From an uncultured Verrucomicrobiae bacterium (GTDB taxonomy: Bacteria > Verrucomicrobiota > Verrucomicrobiia > Verrucomicrobiales > DEV007): 10,247 nt of DNA. The stretch is from NCBI GenBank assembly GCA_937898895.1, contig CALDKL010000005.1, forward strand, positions 1 through 10,247, given 5' to 3'. Position 1 is the stretch's first letter, and the number at the start of each line of letters is the position of its first letter. The notes beneath the pieces were generated by a model, which was not told the DNA's origin, did not search any database, and worked only from the letters and a program-made list of their open reading frames with translations. The translations under genes and the position numbers were made by a program. This document shows positions 1-6,849 of the stretch, piece by piece.

Positions 1-1144
1 CGGTTTTCTCCCAGGTGAGGGAGTCGGTGTCGTCTTCGCGACCGAAGTGCCCGTAATTGGTGGTCTTCCCGTAGATGGGGCGGAGCAGGTTCAACTCGCG
101 GATGAAGCTCGCGGGCTTGAAGGAGAAGATCTCTTTGACCGCCTTGAGGATCTTCGCAGTGTCGACCTGGTTCGTGCCGAAGGTGTCGATGTGGACACTG
201 ACGGGATCGGGATACCCGATGGCGTAGGCGAGCTGGAGTTCACAGCGATCCGCCAGTCCGGCGGCAACGACGTTCTTCGCGACGTAGCGGCACATGTATG
301 CAGCGGAGCGGTCGACCTTGCTCGGGTCCTTGCCGGAGAAGGCACCCCCACCGTGACGGCCCATGCCGCCATAGGTGTCGACGATGATTTTTCGCCCGGT
401 GAGACCGCAGTCGCCTTCGGGACCACCGACGATGAAGAGGCCGGTTGGGTTGATGTGATATTCCGTCTCCTTGGTGAGCAGTTCAGCGGGAATGACCGCT
501 TCGATCAGTTCCTTCCGGAGGATCTCGCGGATCTCCGGGGTGGAGATGCTGGCAGCGTGCTGGGTCGAGACAACCACGGCAGTGACTCGGGTCGGTTTGC
601 CATCGACATATTCCATGGAGACCTGGGTCTTCGAGTCAGGGCGCAGCCAGGAGTGCTTGCCGCTCTTGCGCAACTCCGTGATGGAGCGACCGAGTTGATG
701 CGCATAGGCGATCGGTGCGGGCATCAGGGCCGGAGTCTCGCGGACGGCGTAACCGAACATGATGCCCTGGTCGCCGGCCCCTTGCTCGGTGGTGTCCTTG
801 TGGTCGGCAGCGGCGGCATCCACCCCCTGGGCAATGTCAGGCGACTGCTGGCCGAGAGCGTTGATGAAAAAGAAGTTTGCAGCGTTGAACTTGCAGTCGT
901 CGTTGGTGTAGCCGATCCCGGTGATCGCGGCTTTCACGACTTCGCGATAGTCAAATTTCGCGGCGGTGGTGATCTCGCCTCCGAGGACGACGAGATTGTC
1001 CTTCACCATGGTCTCGCAGGCCACGCGCGACTTGAGATCCTGCGCGAAACAGGCGTCCACGATGGCATCGGAAATGGTGTCGCACACTTTGTCAGGGTGA
1101 CCTTCGGTGACCGACTCGGAGGAAAAGATGTAGGAGTTTGCCAT
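1..1144 (-). CDS. metK: S-adenosylmethionine synthetase (MetK), 3' end cut by window edge
   Basis: This cytoplasmic enzyme makes S-adenosylmethionine from methionine and ATP, the cell's main methyl donor. Reading the minus strand from the ATG at 1144 gives 381 uninterrupted codons to the left edge. The family's signature motifs are all present: GHPDK near residues 15-19 (ATP/methionine site), GAGDQG at about 122-127, and the glycine-rich GGGAFSGKD loop followed by PSKVDRSA at about 265-281. The visible part ends in WEKT, which in E. coli MetK lies about ten residues from the C terminus, so only a short tail is missing. No Shine-Dalgarno sequence precedes the ATG. The gene is divergent from an ArsR-methyltransferase regulator across only 47 bp, and a palindrome overlaps its likely promoter, so regulation by that protein is probable. 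Identity is essentially certain. Confidence 0.97.
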   Translation of the reverse strand, partial: MANSYIFSSESVTEGHPDKVCDTISDAIVDACFAQDLKSRVACETMVKDNLVVLGGEITTAAKFDYREVVKAAITGIGYTNDDCKFNAANFFFINALGQQSPDIAQGVDAAAADHKDTTEQGAGDQGIMFGYAVRETPALMPAPIAYAHQLGRSITELRKSGKHSWLRPDSKTQVSMEYVDGKPTRVTAVVVSTQHAASISTPEIREILRKELIEAVIPAELLTKETEYHINPTGLFIVGGPEGDCGLTGRKIIVDTYGGMGRHGGGAFSGKDPSKVDRSAAYMCRYVAKNVVAAGLADRCELQLAYAIGYPDPVSVHIDTFGTNQVDTAKILKAVKEIFSFKPASFIRELNLLRPIYGKTTNYGHFGREDDTDSLTWEKT

Positions 1145-1165
1145 GATATATTTACAAATCTTGAT

Positions 1166-1192
1166 TGATTGATACCATATCCAAATCAATCA
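1166..1192. promoter_or_regulatory. Palindromic operator candidate in the metK/regulator divergent region
   Basis: The two arms TGATTGAT (1166-1173) and ATCAATCA (1185-1192) are exact inverted repeats separated by 11 bp. The left arm is part of a tandem TTGA run starting at 1161, so a second register (1162-1169) is possible. The element fills most of the 47-bp gap between metK and the ArsR-methyltransferase gene and touches the likely start codon of the latter. ArsR-family dimers bind such dyads, so the likely role is an operator for the adjacent regulator acting on both genes. The dyad is seen directly; the binding protein is inferred. Confidence 0.55.
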
Positions 1193-1201
1193 TGTCGTCA
1201 A
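1174..1201 (-). promoter_or_regulatory. Candidate metK promoter
   Basis: Read on the minus strand, TTGACG (1201-1196, five of six matches to the sigma-70 -35 box) is followed after 16 bp by TATGGT (1179-1174, four of six matches to the -10 box). Transcription would begin near 1167, giving a leader of roughly 23 nt before the metK ATG. The palindrome at 1166-1192 covers the spacer and the -10 box, so a bound repressor would block this promoter. The match is by eye and the -10 box is imperfect. Confidence 0.4.
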
Positions 1202-2133
1202 TCCTGAAATCGCTGCGCCTCATCGCGGACCCGACCCGTCTGCGGATTCTGGGCCTTCTGCGGCGGGAAAATCTTTCCGTGGTGGAACTCCAGGAGGTTC
1301 TCGGGATGGGGCAATCGCGCATTTCCTCCCAGCTCTCCCTGCTCCGCCAGGCGAAGCTGGTGACCGACCGACGTTCCGGAAAAAACATCATCTACGCCTT
1401 CGGAAACGACACCTCCCCACTTGACGCCCGTCTTGTTCAGATGTTGGAACTGGCTGCAGCGGAGGTACCGGAAGCGTCTGATGATGCGGCCGCCCTGGAC
1501 CTCATCCTCGAAAAGCGGCGCGACAAAGCCCGTGCCTATTTCGACAATCTCGCGGGAAAATTCGGTCGCACCTACTGCCCGGGACGATCCTGGAAAGCAC
1601 TCGGTGAGGCGCTACTGAAGCTGATGCCTCCGCTGGTCATCGCGGACCTCGGCGCGGGAGAGGGAACGCTCTCCCAACTGCTCGCGCAACGGGCCAGGCA
1701 GGTCATCGCGGTCGACAATTCGGAAAAGATGGTCGAATACGGCACCACCATCGCCCGCGAGAACGGATATGCGAACCTCGAATACCGTCTCGGTGGCATC
1801 GAGGATCCGCCGATTGACGAACGCTCGGTGGATCTGGTCTTCCTGAGTCAGTCGCTCCACCATGCGGCGCATCCCGCAGCGGCGATTGCAGCGGCCCATC
1901 GGATTCTCAAACCGGAGGGCCGGGTCATCGTTCTCGACCTGTTGAAACATCCGTTTGAGGATGCAAGGGAACTCTATGCCGATCTCTGGCTGGGGTTCTC
2001 CGAGTTGGAGATGTCGCGCTTTCTGAAACAAGCCGGCTTTGAGAATGTCGAGGTTTCGGTGGTGGATCGGGAGAGCGAGCCTCCGTTTTTCCAGACGCTG
2101 CTCGCGATGGGGGTGAAGTCGGTGAAGGCCTGA
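1192..2133 (+). CDS. ArsR-family regulator fused to a SAM-dependent methyltransferase domain (SahR-like)
   Basis: The 313-residue protein has an N-terminal winged helix typical of ArsR/SmtB (LIADPTRLRILGLL; recognition region about residues 28-57) and a C-terminal Rossmann methyltransferase fold. Motif I is DLGAGEG at about 152-158, the ribose-binding acidic residue lies in VDNS near 175, and LSQSLHH marks the post-II region. A CPGRSW segment (129-134) links the domains. It has no metal-binding cysteine pair as in ArsR or SmtB, so the ligand is probably SAM or S-adenosylhomocysteine. The same domain order is known for SahR, which controls methyl-cycle genes in Proteobacteria. Divergence from metK and the shared palindrome fit that role. 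I chose the ATG at 1192; an in-frame TTG at 1165 would add nine residues but begins at the edge of the palindrome's left arm. Neither has a clear ribosome binding site. Whether the methyltransferase domain is catalytic or only a sensor cannot be told. Confidence 0.85.
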   Translation: MSSILKSLRLIADPTRLRILGLLRRENLSVVELQEVLGMGQSRISSQLSLLRQAKLVTDRRSGKNIIYAFGNDTSPLDARLVQMLELAAAEVPEASDDAAALDLILEKRRDKARAYFDNLAGKFGRTYCPGRSWKALGEALLKLMPPLVIADLGAGEGTLSQLLAQRARQVIAVDNSEKMVEYGTTIARENGYANLEYRLGGIEDPPIDERSVDLVFLSQSLHHAAHPAAAIAAAHRILKPEGRVIVLDLLKHPFEDARELYADLWLGFSELEMSRFLKQAGFENVEVSVVDRESEPPFFQTLLAMGVKSVKA

Positions 2134-2165
2134 TCCGCCTTGCTCCGACGCCTTCTGTCGCGACT

Positions 2166-2200
2166 GGCTGCGGTGCGCCCGTCGCCCGCCATCCGCAGCC
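2166..2200. other. Inverted repeat between convergent genes, possible terminator without T tract
   Basis: GGCTGCGG (2166-2173) and CCGCAGCC (2193-2200) are exact 8-bp inverted repeats with a 19-nt loop. A second perfect small hairpin, TCCGGA-ttc-TCCGGA, lies at 2206-2220. Both sit in the 92-bp gap where the regulator (plus) and sigma factor (minus) converge, the place expected for a bidirectional terminator. Neither is followed by a run of T on either strand, so intrinsic termination is not assured. Confidence 0.3.
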
Positions 2201-2225
2201 TCACGTCCGGATTCTCCGGATTGGA

Positions 2226-2885
2226 TCAGGCAAACTCCTCTTTCAGTTTCTCGATCTCGTCCCTGAGCATGGCGCTGATGCGGTGTTTCGCGAGGTAAAC
2301 CTGCGACTGGCTCACGCCGAGTTCACGCACCACCCTGGCGACCTCCCATTCCTTGACGACATAGGCGTGGAAAATCTGGTACTGGTTTGGTGAGACGAGT
2401 TTCTTGACGCGCTGCAGGGCGACCTCGGTGAGATTCGACATCCACTCGCGCTCCCAGACCTGGTCGAGGATCTCGGCCCCGTTCTCCCCTTCGAGCCGTT
2501 CAATCGTCGCCGTGCGGCGCTCGTCGCCATCGGCTCCGGGGGTGCCGCCCGCCTGATTCATGGCCGCCGGGTTGCGCTGCTTCAGCCGGAACTGGTCGGC
2601 GATACGCCAGCGGGTGAGATTCATCAGCCAGGTTTTGAAGGAGCCCTTCTCCGGATCGTAGGCCTGGCCCTTCCTCCACTGTTTCGCCACCGCGATGACC
2701 GTTTCCTGCACCACGTCAAAGGCCTCCTCGCGTCCCAGTCCGGCTTTCACCGAGACGCTGTAAATGAGCCTCCAGTAGGTCTGGTAGAACTCATCCCAGG
2801 TGCGCTGATCTTCCCAGTCGGCGAGCCGCTCGATGAGGCTCTTGCGGGTGCGGGCGTATTGCTCCTTCTCGTCGAACTTCTCCAT
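2226..2885 (-). CDS. Sigma-70 family (ECF-like) RNA polymerase sigma factor
   Basis: This 219-residue protein has the two-domain build of ECF sigma factors. Region 2 spans about residues 30-105, with FDVVQETVIAVAKQW near 56-70 and a helix containing FKTWLMNLTRWRIADQF that matches regions 2.3-2.4 (-10 melting and recognition). A hydrophilic linker follows at about 105-150. Region 4 covers about 155-215, with a helix-turn-helix (VARVVRELGVSQSQVYLAKHR) for -35 contact. The start was set at the ATG at 2885, where homology-like sequence begins; the open frame continues to 2966, but those extra 27 residues look non-conserved. No anti-sigma factor gene is adjacent, so its control is not evident. It is divergent from the dipeptidase-propeller gene across 123 bp and could act on that promoter, but nothing in the sequence proves this. 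Confidence 0.9.
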   Translation of the reverse strand: MEKFDEKEQYARTRKSLIERLADWEDQRTWDEFYQTYWRLIYSVSVKAGLGREEAFDVVQETVIAVAKQWRKGQAYDPEKGSFKTWLMNLTRWRIADQFRLKQRNPAAMNQAGGTPGADGDERRTATIERLEGENGAEILDQVWEREWMSNLTEVALQRVKKLVSPNQYQIFHAYVVKEWEVARVVRELGVSQSQVYLAKHRISAMLRDEIEKLKEEFA

Positions 2886-2983
2886 AGGCGCGATTGTAGA
2901 CGCGATCCCATCCGGGGGAAGGCGAAAATAGCTCTGTCCGCACGAAACCCGAATGAGAAAAATCATGGTCCTCGGGCAGGCTC

Positions 2984-3000
2984 CGGGTTAGCGTGACCCG
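2984..3000. repeat. Short hairpin upstream of the dipeptidase-propeller gene
   Basis: CGGGT (2984-2988) and ACCCG (2996-3000) form a 5-bp inverted repeat with a 7-nt loop, ending 8 nt before the ATG at 3009. It could be a small operator or a structure in the mRNA leader. At five base pairs it could also be chance in GC-rich DNA. The rest of the 123-bp divergent region (2886-3008) shows no other convincing motif. Confidence 0.2.
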
Positions 3001-3008
3001 AATTCTTC

Positions 3009-4901
3009 ATGATCCCTCGGTTTCTCCTTTTTCTTGTGCTGTTCACGGAAGTCGGGTTCGCCGCGCAGGACGACGATTTCGTGGAATTGAAACGGCTCGA
3101 CCCGTCCCTCCTCATCGAACTGCCCTACGCCACCGAAAACAACTTCACCGGGACGAAACTCTATCCGGTGGAGCGCTGCTTCCTCCGCCGCAAGGTCGCC
3201 GAATCCCTCGTGGCGGCCCACCGCAGTCTCGCCGCCGAGGGACTCGGGCTGAAAATCCTGGATGGATACCGACCGCATTCGGTGCAGTATCGAATGTGGG
3301 AAAAGGCCCCTCTGCCCGGCTACGTGGGCGATCCGAAATACGGCTCGAAACACAATCGGGGGGCGGCCGTCGATGTCACCCTCTACGATCGGAAGACCGG
3401 GAAAGAGGTGTCCATGCCGACACCCTACGATGAATTCAGTCCGAAGGCGCATCGTGACTATTTCAAGCTGCCGCCCGAAATCGCCGCGAACCGCAAGATC
3501 CTCCAGGATGCCATGCGCGCCCACGGATTCATGACCATCGAGACCGAGTGGTGGCATTTCGACCACCGCGAGTGGTCCCGTTTTCCCCTCGCCGACATCT
3601 CCCTCGAGACTCTCGGGGCACAATCCGACCGAGAATCCGGCGAGACTGACAAAACCACCAACGAAGCCGTCTGGCCCCGCTTTCGCGGACCGAACGGGAG
3701 CGGAGTCGCCCCCGGAGAAGACGTCCCCCTGCACTGGAGTGCCACGGAAAACCTGAAATGGAAAACCGCACTGCCCGGTCCGGGCTCGTCCTCGCCCGTC
3801 GTCTCGGGCGGGCGTATTTTTGTCACTTGTTATTCGGGCTATGGAGATGGCGCGGCGGGGGCAAAGGCGAGCGACCTGCTCCGGCACCTCGTCTGCCTCG
3901 AACTCGCCTCCGGAAACATTCTCTGGACCGCGACGGAACCCTCGACGCAGCCGGAGGATTCCTTCGAAGGATTTCTCCCGGAGCATGGGTATGCCAGCAG
4001 TACTCCGGCGACGGACGGAAAACGCGTCTACTGCTTTTTCGGAAAAAGCGGAGTTTTCGCCTATGATTTCAATGGCAAACGCCTCTGGTCGTCCCCGACC
4101 GGAACGAAGTCATCCGGCATGGTCTGGGGCTCGGCTTCCAGTGTGGTCCTCGCCGGATCGGCAGTGATCGTGAATGCCGGCGACGAAGCACGGGCCGTGA
4201 TTGCCTTCGACGGCGAGAGCGGCAGGGAACTCTGGCGCATGGACCACCCCATGCTGGAGCAGACCTACGCCACCCCGGTGCTCCACGAACTCTCACCGGA
4301 GCGCACCGACCTGCTCGTCGCCCTGCGGGGCGAACTGCGCGGCCTCGATCCATCCTCCGGATCCGTGCGGTGGTTCAGCAAGAGTCCCGTCACCGGTAAT
4401 CTCTCGGCGAGCCCTGTGGTATTGTCAGGAAACCGCATCGCCCTCTTCGGCGGATTCCCGCGCACCCTCGGCACCGTCTTCACCGGTGGCGGGGAAGGTG
4501 ACCGGGGATCCGAAGCACTGCTCTGGGAAAGCCAGACCGCGAAGAGTTACATGCCCCTCCCGGTCGAGCACGACGGACTCCTCCACTGGGTCACCGAGGA
4601 CGGCATCGCTGCCTGCGCCCGGCCCGACACGGGCGAGCTGCTCTATCGCGAGCGCCTTGATGTCGCAAGCGAGACGGGCAAGGGCATGGCCTTTTATGCC
4701 TCGCCTATCCTCGTCGGCAATCACCTCTTCGCCACGAGCCGGAGCGCAGGCACCTTTGTGATCGAGGCCGGACCGACCTTCCGGCTCTTCGGCGTGAACC
4801 GGATCGAGGGGGACGCAACCCGCTTTCAGGGGACTCCGGCGGTGGCAGACGGGATTCTCCTGCTTCGTTCCGAATCGACACTCTACGCGATCAGCAAGTA
4901 A
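3009..4901 (+). CDS. Exported fusion: VanX-like D-Ala-D-Ala dipeptidase (M15) + PQQ-type beta-propeller
   Basis: The 630-residue protein starts with a signal peptide (hydrophobic residues 5-17, likely cleavage after about 18-19), so it should act in the periplasm or at the cell surface. Residues about 22-200 match peptidase family M15D: DGYRPH (R88, transition-state arginine), SKHNRGAAVD (zinc ligands H115 and D122) and ETEWWH (catalytic base E180, zinc ligand H183). All catalytic residues are present, so it likely cleaves D-Ala-D-Ala or a similar dipeptide from wall turnover. A polar linker of about 25 residues leads to FRGPNGSG (225-232), the usual opening of planctomycete/verrucomicrobial quinoprotein-like proteins. 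Then come eight propeller repeats of the form SPVVSGGRIFV...LASGNILW, running to the C terminus. These repeats resemble PQQ dehydrogenases and BamB, but I see no PQQ-enzyme catalytic site, so binding is more likely than oxidation. The reading frame is uninterrupted across the join. An amidohydrolase follows 31 bp downstream, probably in the same transcript. Confidence 0.88.
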   Translation: MIPRFLLFLVLFTEVGFAAQDDDFVELKRLDPSLLIELPYATENNFTGTKLYPVERCFLRRKVAESLVAAHRSLAAEGLGLKILDGYRPHSVQYRMWEKAPLPGYVGDPKYGSKHNRGAAVDVTLYDRKTGKEVSMPTPYDEFSPKAHRDYFKLPPEIAANRKILQDAMRAHGFMTIETEWWHFDHREWSRFPLADISLETLGAQSDRESGETDKTTNEAVWPRFRGPNGSGVAPGEDVPLHWSATENLKWKTALPGPGSSSPVVSGGRIFVTCYSGYGDGAAGAKASDLLRHLVCLELASGNILWTATEPSTQPEDSFEGFLPEHGYASSTPATDGKRVYCFFGKSGVFAYDFNGKRLWSSPTGTKSSGMVWGSASSVVLAGSAVIVNAGDEARAVIAFDGESGRELWRMDHPMLEQTYATPVLHELSPERTDLLVALRGELRGLDPSSGSVRWFSKSPVTGNLSASPVVLSGNRIALFGGFPRTLGTVFTGGGEGDRGSEALLWESQTAKSYMPLPVEHDGLLHWVTEDGIAACARPDTGELLYRERLDVASETGKGMAFYASPILVGNHLFATSRSAGTFVIEAGPTFRLFGVNRIEGDATRFQGTPAVADGILLLRSESTLYAISK

Positions 4902-4932
4902 TCTTCCTCCCAATCCGCATCCCCTTCCCTCC

Positions 4933-5775
4933 ATGCGCATCGACTCCCATCACCATTTCTGGAACTACTCGCCCGAAGCCTATCCCTGGATCGGAGGAGA
5001 CATGGCCGTGCTGAAGCGCGACTTCTCTCCCGCCGACCTGAAACCGCTCCTCGATGAAGCCTCGATGGGCGGCGTCATCTCGGTGCAGGCTCGCGCCGTA
5101 GAGGCGGAAAACGAATTTCTTCTTCAACAGGCGGCGGAACATGCCTGGATTCTCGGCGTGGTCGGGTGGCTCGACCTCTGCGCCCCGGATGCGGCGGAGA
5201 AAGTCGCCCGCTTTTCTGAGCGGCCCAAAGCCGTCGGCCTTCGCGAGGTCCTCCAGGGCATGACGGATCGCGACCATTGCCTCCGTGCAGATTTCAATCG
5301 GGGCCTCGCCTTCCTCCATGATTTCGGTCTTGCCTACGATCTTCTCATTTACGCCGACCAACTGCCCTCTGCCACTGCATGTGTGGACAAACATCCCGCC
5401 CAGTGCTTCGTCCTCGACCATATCGCGAAACCGACCATCGGAGGTCCGGCAGGCGTCGACCCGGCCTGGGCGAACGGAATCCGCGAACTCGCCAAACGCG
5501 CAAACGTCTTCTGCAAACTCAGCGGCATGATTACCGAAGTCATCCCCGCCCTTGAGGATTGGGATCCCGATCTGCTCGGTCCGTGGTTCGACGTCGTGCT
5601 CGACGCCTTTGGACCGGATCGCCTCCTCTTCGGCAGCGACTGGCCCGTCTGTCTCCTGCGGGGCGAGTATGCCGACTGGGTCCAATGCGTCGACTTCTGG
5701 ATCTCGGACCTCTCTGCGGACGAGCAATCCGCCATCCTCGGAGGCAACGCGAAACGCGCCTACGGGCTGGCGTGA
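4933..5775 (+). CDS. Amidohydrolase-superfamily TIM-barrel hydrolase (COG3618, lactonase-like)
   Basis: The 280-residue protein belongs to the amidohydrolase_2 group that includes L-fuconolactonase, L-rhamnonolactonase and 2-pyrone-4,6-dicarboxylate lactonase. Visible family motifs are DSHHHFW at residues 4-10 (strand-1 histidines), LDHIAKP at 161-167, FCKLSGM at 193-199 and FGSDWPV at 233-239 (strand-8 aspartate D236). The length is normal for the family and there is no signal peptide, so it is cytoplasmic. It probably opens a sugar or aromatic lactone, but the substrate cannot be read from the sequence. No sugar dehydrogenase or transporter is adjacent to narrow it down. It follows the dipeptidase-propeller gene by 31 bp on the same strand and is likely cotranscribed. 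It converges with the WYL regulator with only 9 bp between the stop codons. No ribosome binding site precedes its ATG. Confidence 0.88.
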   Translation: MRIDSHHHFWNYSPEAYPWIGGDMAVLKRDFSPADLKPLLDEASMGGVISVQARAVEAENEFLLQQAAEHAWILGVVGWLDLCAPDAAEKVARFSERPKAVGLREVLQGMTDRDHCLRADFNRGLAFLHDFGLAYDLLIYADQLPSATACVDKHPAQCFVLDHIAKPTIGGPAGVDPAWANGIRELAKRANVFCKLSGMITEVIPALEDWDPDLLGPWFDVVLDAFGPDRLLFGSDWPVCLLRGEYADWVQCVDFWISDLSADEQSAILGGNAKRAYGLA

Positions 5776-5796
5776 CCCTGACATTCACCCCTTTTT
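5769..5796 (+). terminator. Weak intrinsic terminator candidate after the amidohydrolase
   Basis: GGCGTGA (5769-5775, containing the stop codon) can pair with TCACCCC (5785-5791) except for one mismatch, with a 9-nt loop. Five T residues follow at 5792-5796. It would end the plus-strand transcript inside the 3' end of the convergent WYL gene. The stem is short and imperfect. Confidence 0.25.
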
Positions 5797-6816
5797 CGCC
5801 GATCCCTCGTAACGCGCTGCGGCACCGCGCAACTCTGCGGCGATCCGCTCGCGCAGTTCGGCGGGCTCGAGTGCCTCCGCCTGGGACCCGAATCCGAGGA
5901 TCCATCGCTGGATGTCCTCCAGAGCCGAGAGGGTCAGGGTCAGGTCGATGACCGATCCGTCCGACTCGATGCCTTCGATCTCCTGGCTCGGGTGCCAGCG
6001 GCGCTCTGCGACGATGCGTGCGGCGAAGCCCCGGAAGCGCACCTTCACCCGATAGTTCGCCGCGCCGGGATCGGCACCGGCCCATACCCCGAAACTTCCC
6101 GCGAAATGATCTTCGAGCCGGAAATCGCGCGAGCGGATGAATCGTTTGTTGGTCAGATGCACCGCCCGCATCCGTTGCACCGCAAAGGTTCTCCGGGCCA
6201 GCCGATCGAGATCGTATCCGATCAGGTACCAGCCGCCGTCGATCTCGGCGAGATGATAGGGCTGAAGTCGGCGCTTCGCCGGTTTTTCATCGGCGAGCTT
6301 GCGGTAATCGAAGTGAAGCTCTCGGCTTTCGAGCACGGCCCGGGCGAGTCGCTCGAAGAGAAAGGCGTCGCGCTCGGTCATGCCGACCGACTTCACCGAA
6401 AACGCCTGATCCACCTCCGACCACGGGATCGTGATGCGGTCGCTCATTCCGGCGAGCAGTTTCTGAAAGCCCGCCCGGAGCGAGGACTCGAGTGCCGATC
6501 CTTTCATCGTCCCGAGCGCATTCCTCGCGAGGATGAGCCCCACGAGATCCTCGGCGGTGGTTTGGAGGAAGGGAAAGTCGTGGACCGGTCCCGTGTAGTG
6601 GTATCCGTGGGCGGTGTCGGAGTATTCGAGCGGCAATCCGAGATCGGTGCGCATGAAGTTGAGATCGCGCTGGATCGTCTTCCGGTTGACCTCCAACTCC
6701 TCCGCGATGTTGCTGCAATTGGGAAAATTGCCGCGCAGGACCATCTCGTGGATGCGCAGGACACGCTCGAGCGGACGCCTCGTGCCCTCGGCCTTGAGCG
6801 GTGGTTTCTTCGCCAT
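5785..6816 (-). CDS. WYL-domain transcriptional regulator (HTH-WYL-WCX, YafY/PafBC type)
   Basis: The 343-residue protein has an N-terminal winged helix-turn-helix (about residues 15-75; IAEELEVNRKTIQRDL is the recognition helix region), a WYL domain with the diagnostic GGWYLIGYD at 194-202, and a C-terminal WCX-like domain from about 255 to 335. WYL domains are ligand-sensing, nucleic-acid-related modules that regulate DNA-damage, defence or catabolic genes; the ligand here is unknown. The ATG at 6816 lies 33 bp after the adaptor gene on the same strand, so it may be the last gene of the TolC-SecA-adaptor operon. Alternatively it has its own promoter in that short gap, where I see none. It could control the exporter operon, although this is inferred from position only. 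Confidence 0.9.
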   Translation of the reverse strand: MAKKPPLKAEGTRRPLERVLRIHEMVLRGNFPNCSNIAEELEVNRKTIQRDLNFMRTDLGLPLEYSDTAHGYHYTGPVHDFPFLQTTAEDLVGLILARNALGTMKGSALESSLRAGFQKLLAGMSDRITIPWSEVDQAFSVKSVGMTERDAFLFERLARAVLESRELHFDYRKLADEKPAKRRLQPYHLAEIDGGWYLIGYDLDRLARRTFAVQRMRAVHLTNKRFIRSRDFRLEDHFAGSFGVWAGADPGAANYRVKVRFRGFAARIVAERRWHPSQEIEGIESDGSVIDLTLTLSALEDIQRWILGFGSQAEALEPAELRERIAAELRGAAARYEGSAKKG

Positions 6817-6849
6817 TTCCAGGATCAGCAGGGAAGGCGGAAGTTGCCT

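Noticed and set aside
47..1168. 373-codon open frame on the plus strand
   Set aside because: It lies antisense to metK, whose protein carries all the signature motifs; the translation resembles no family and reflects GC-rich codon bias.
2886..2921. TACAAT on the minus strand (2898-2893) just before the sigma-factor ATG, suggesting a leaderless transcript
   Set aside because: There is no -35-like sequence at the right distance (CTTCCC at 2921-2916), so a single hexamer match is not enough to call a promoter.
2988..3986. 332-codon open frame on the minus strand
   Set aside because: Antisense to the dipeptidase-propeller gene, whose catalytic motifs are on the plus strand.
3640..4901. PQQ-dependent dehydrogenase
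   Set aside because: The propeller repeats are present but no catalytic or cofactor-binding signature of PQQ alcohol or glucose dehydrogenases is visible, so only a propeller fold is claimed.
4891..5784. 297-codon open frame on the minus strand
   Set aside because: Antisense to the amidohydrolase over its whole length; no recognisable protein features.
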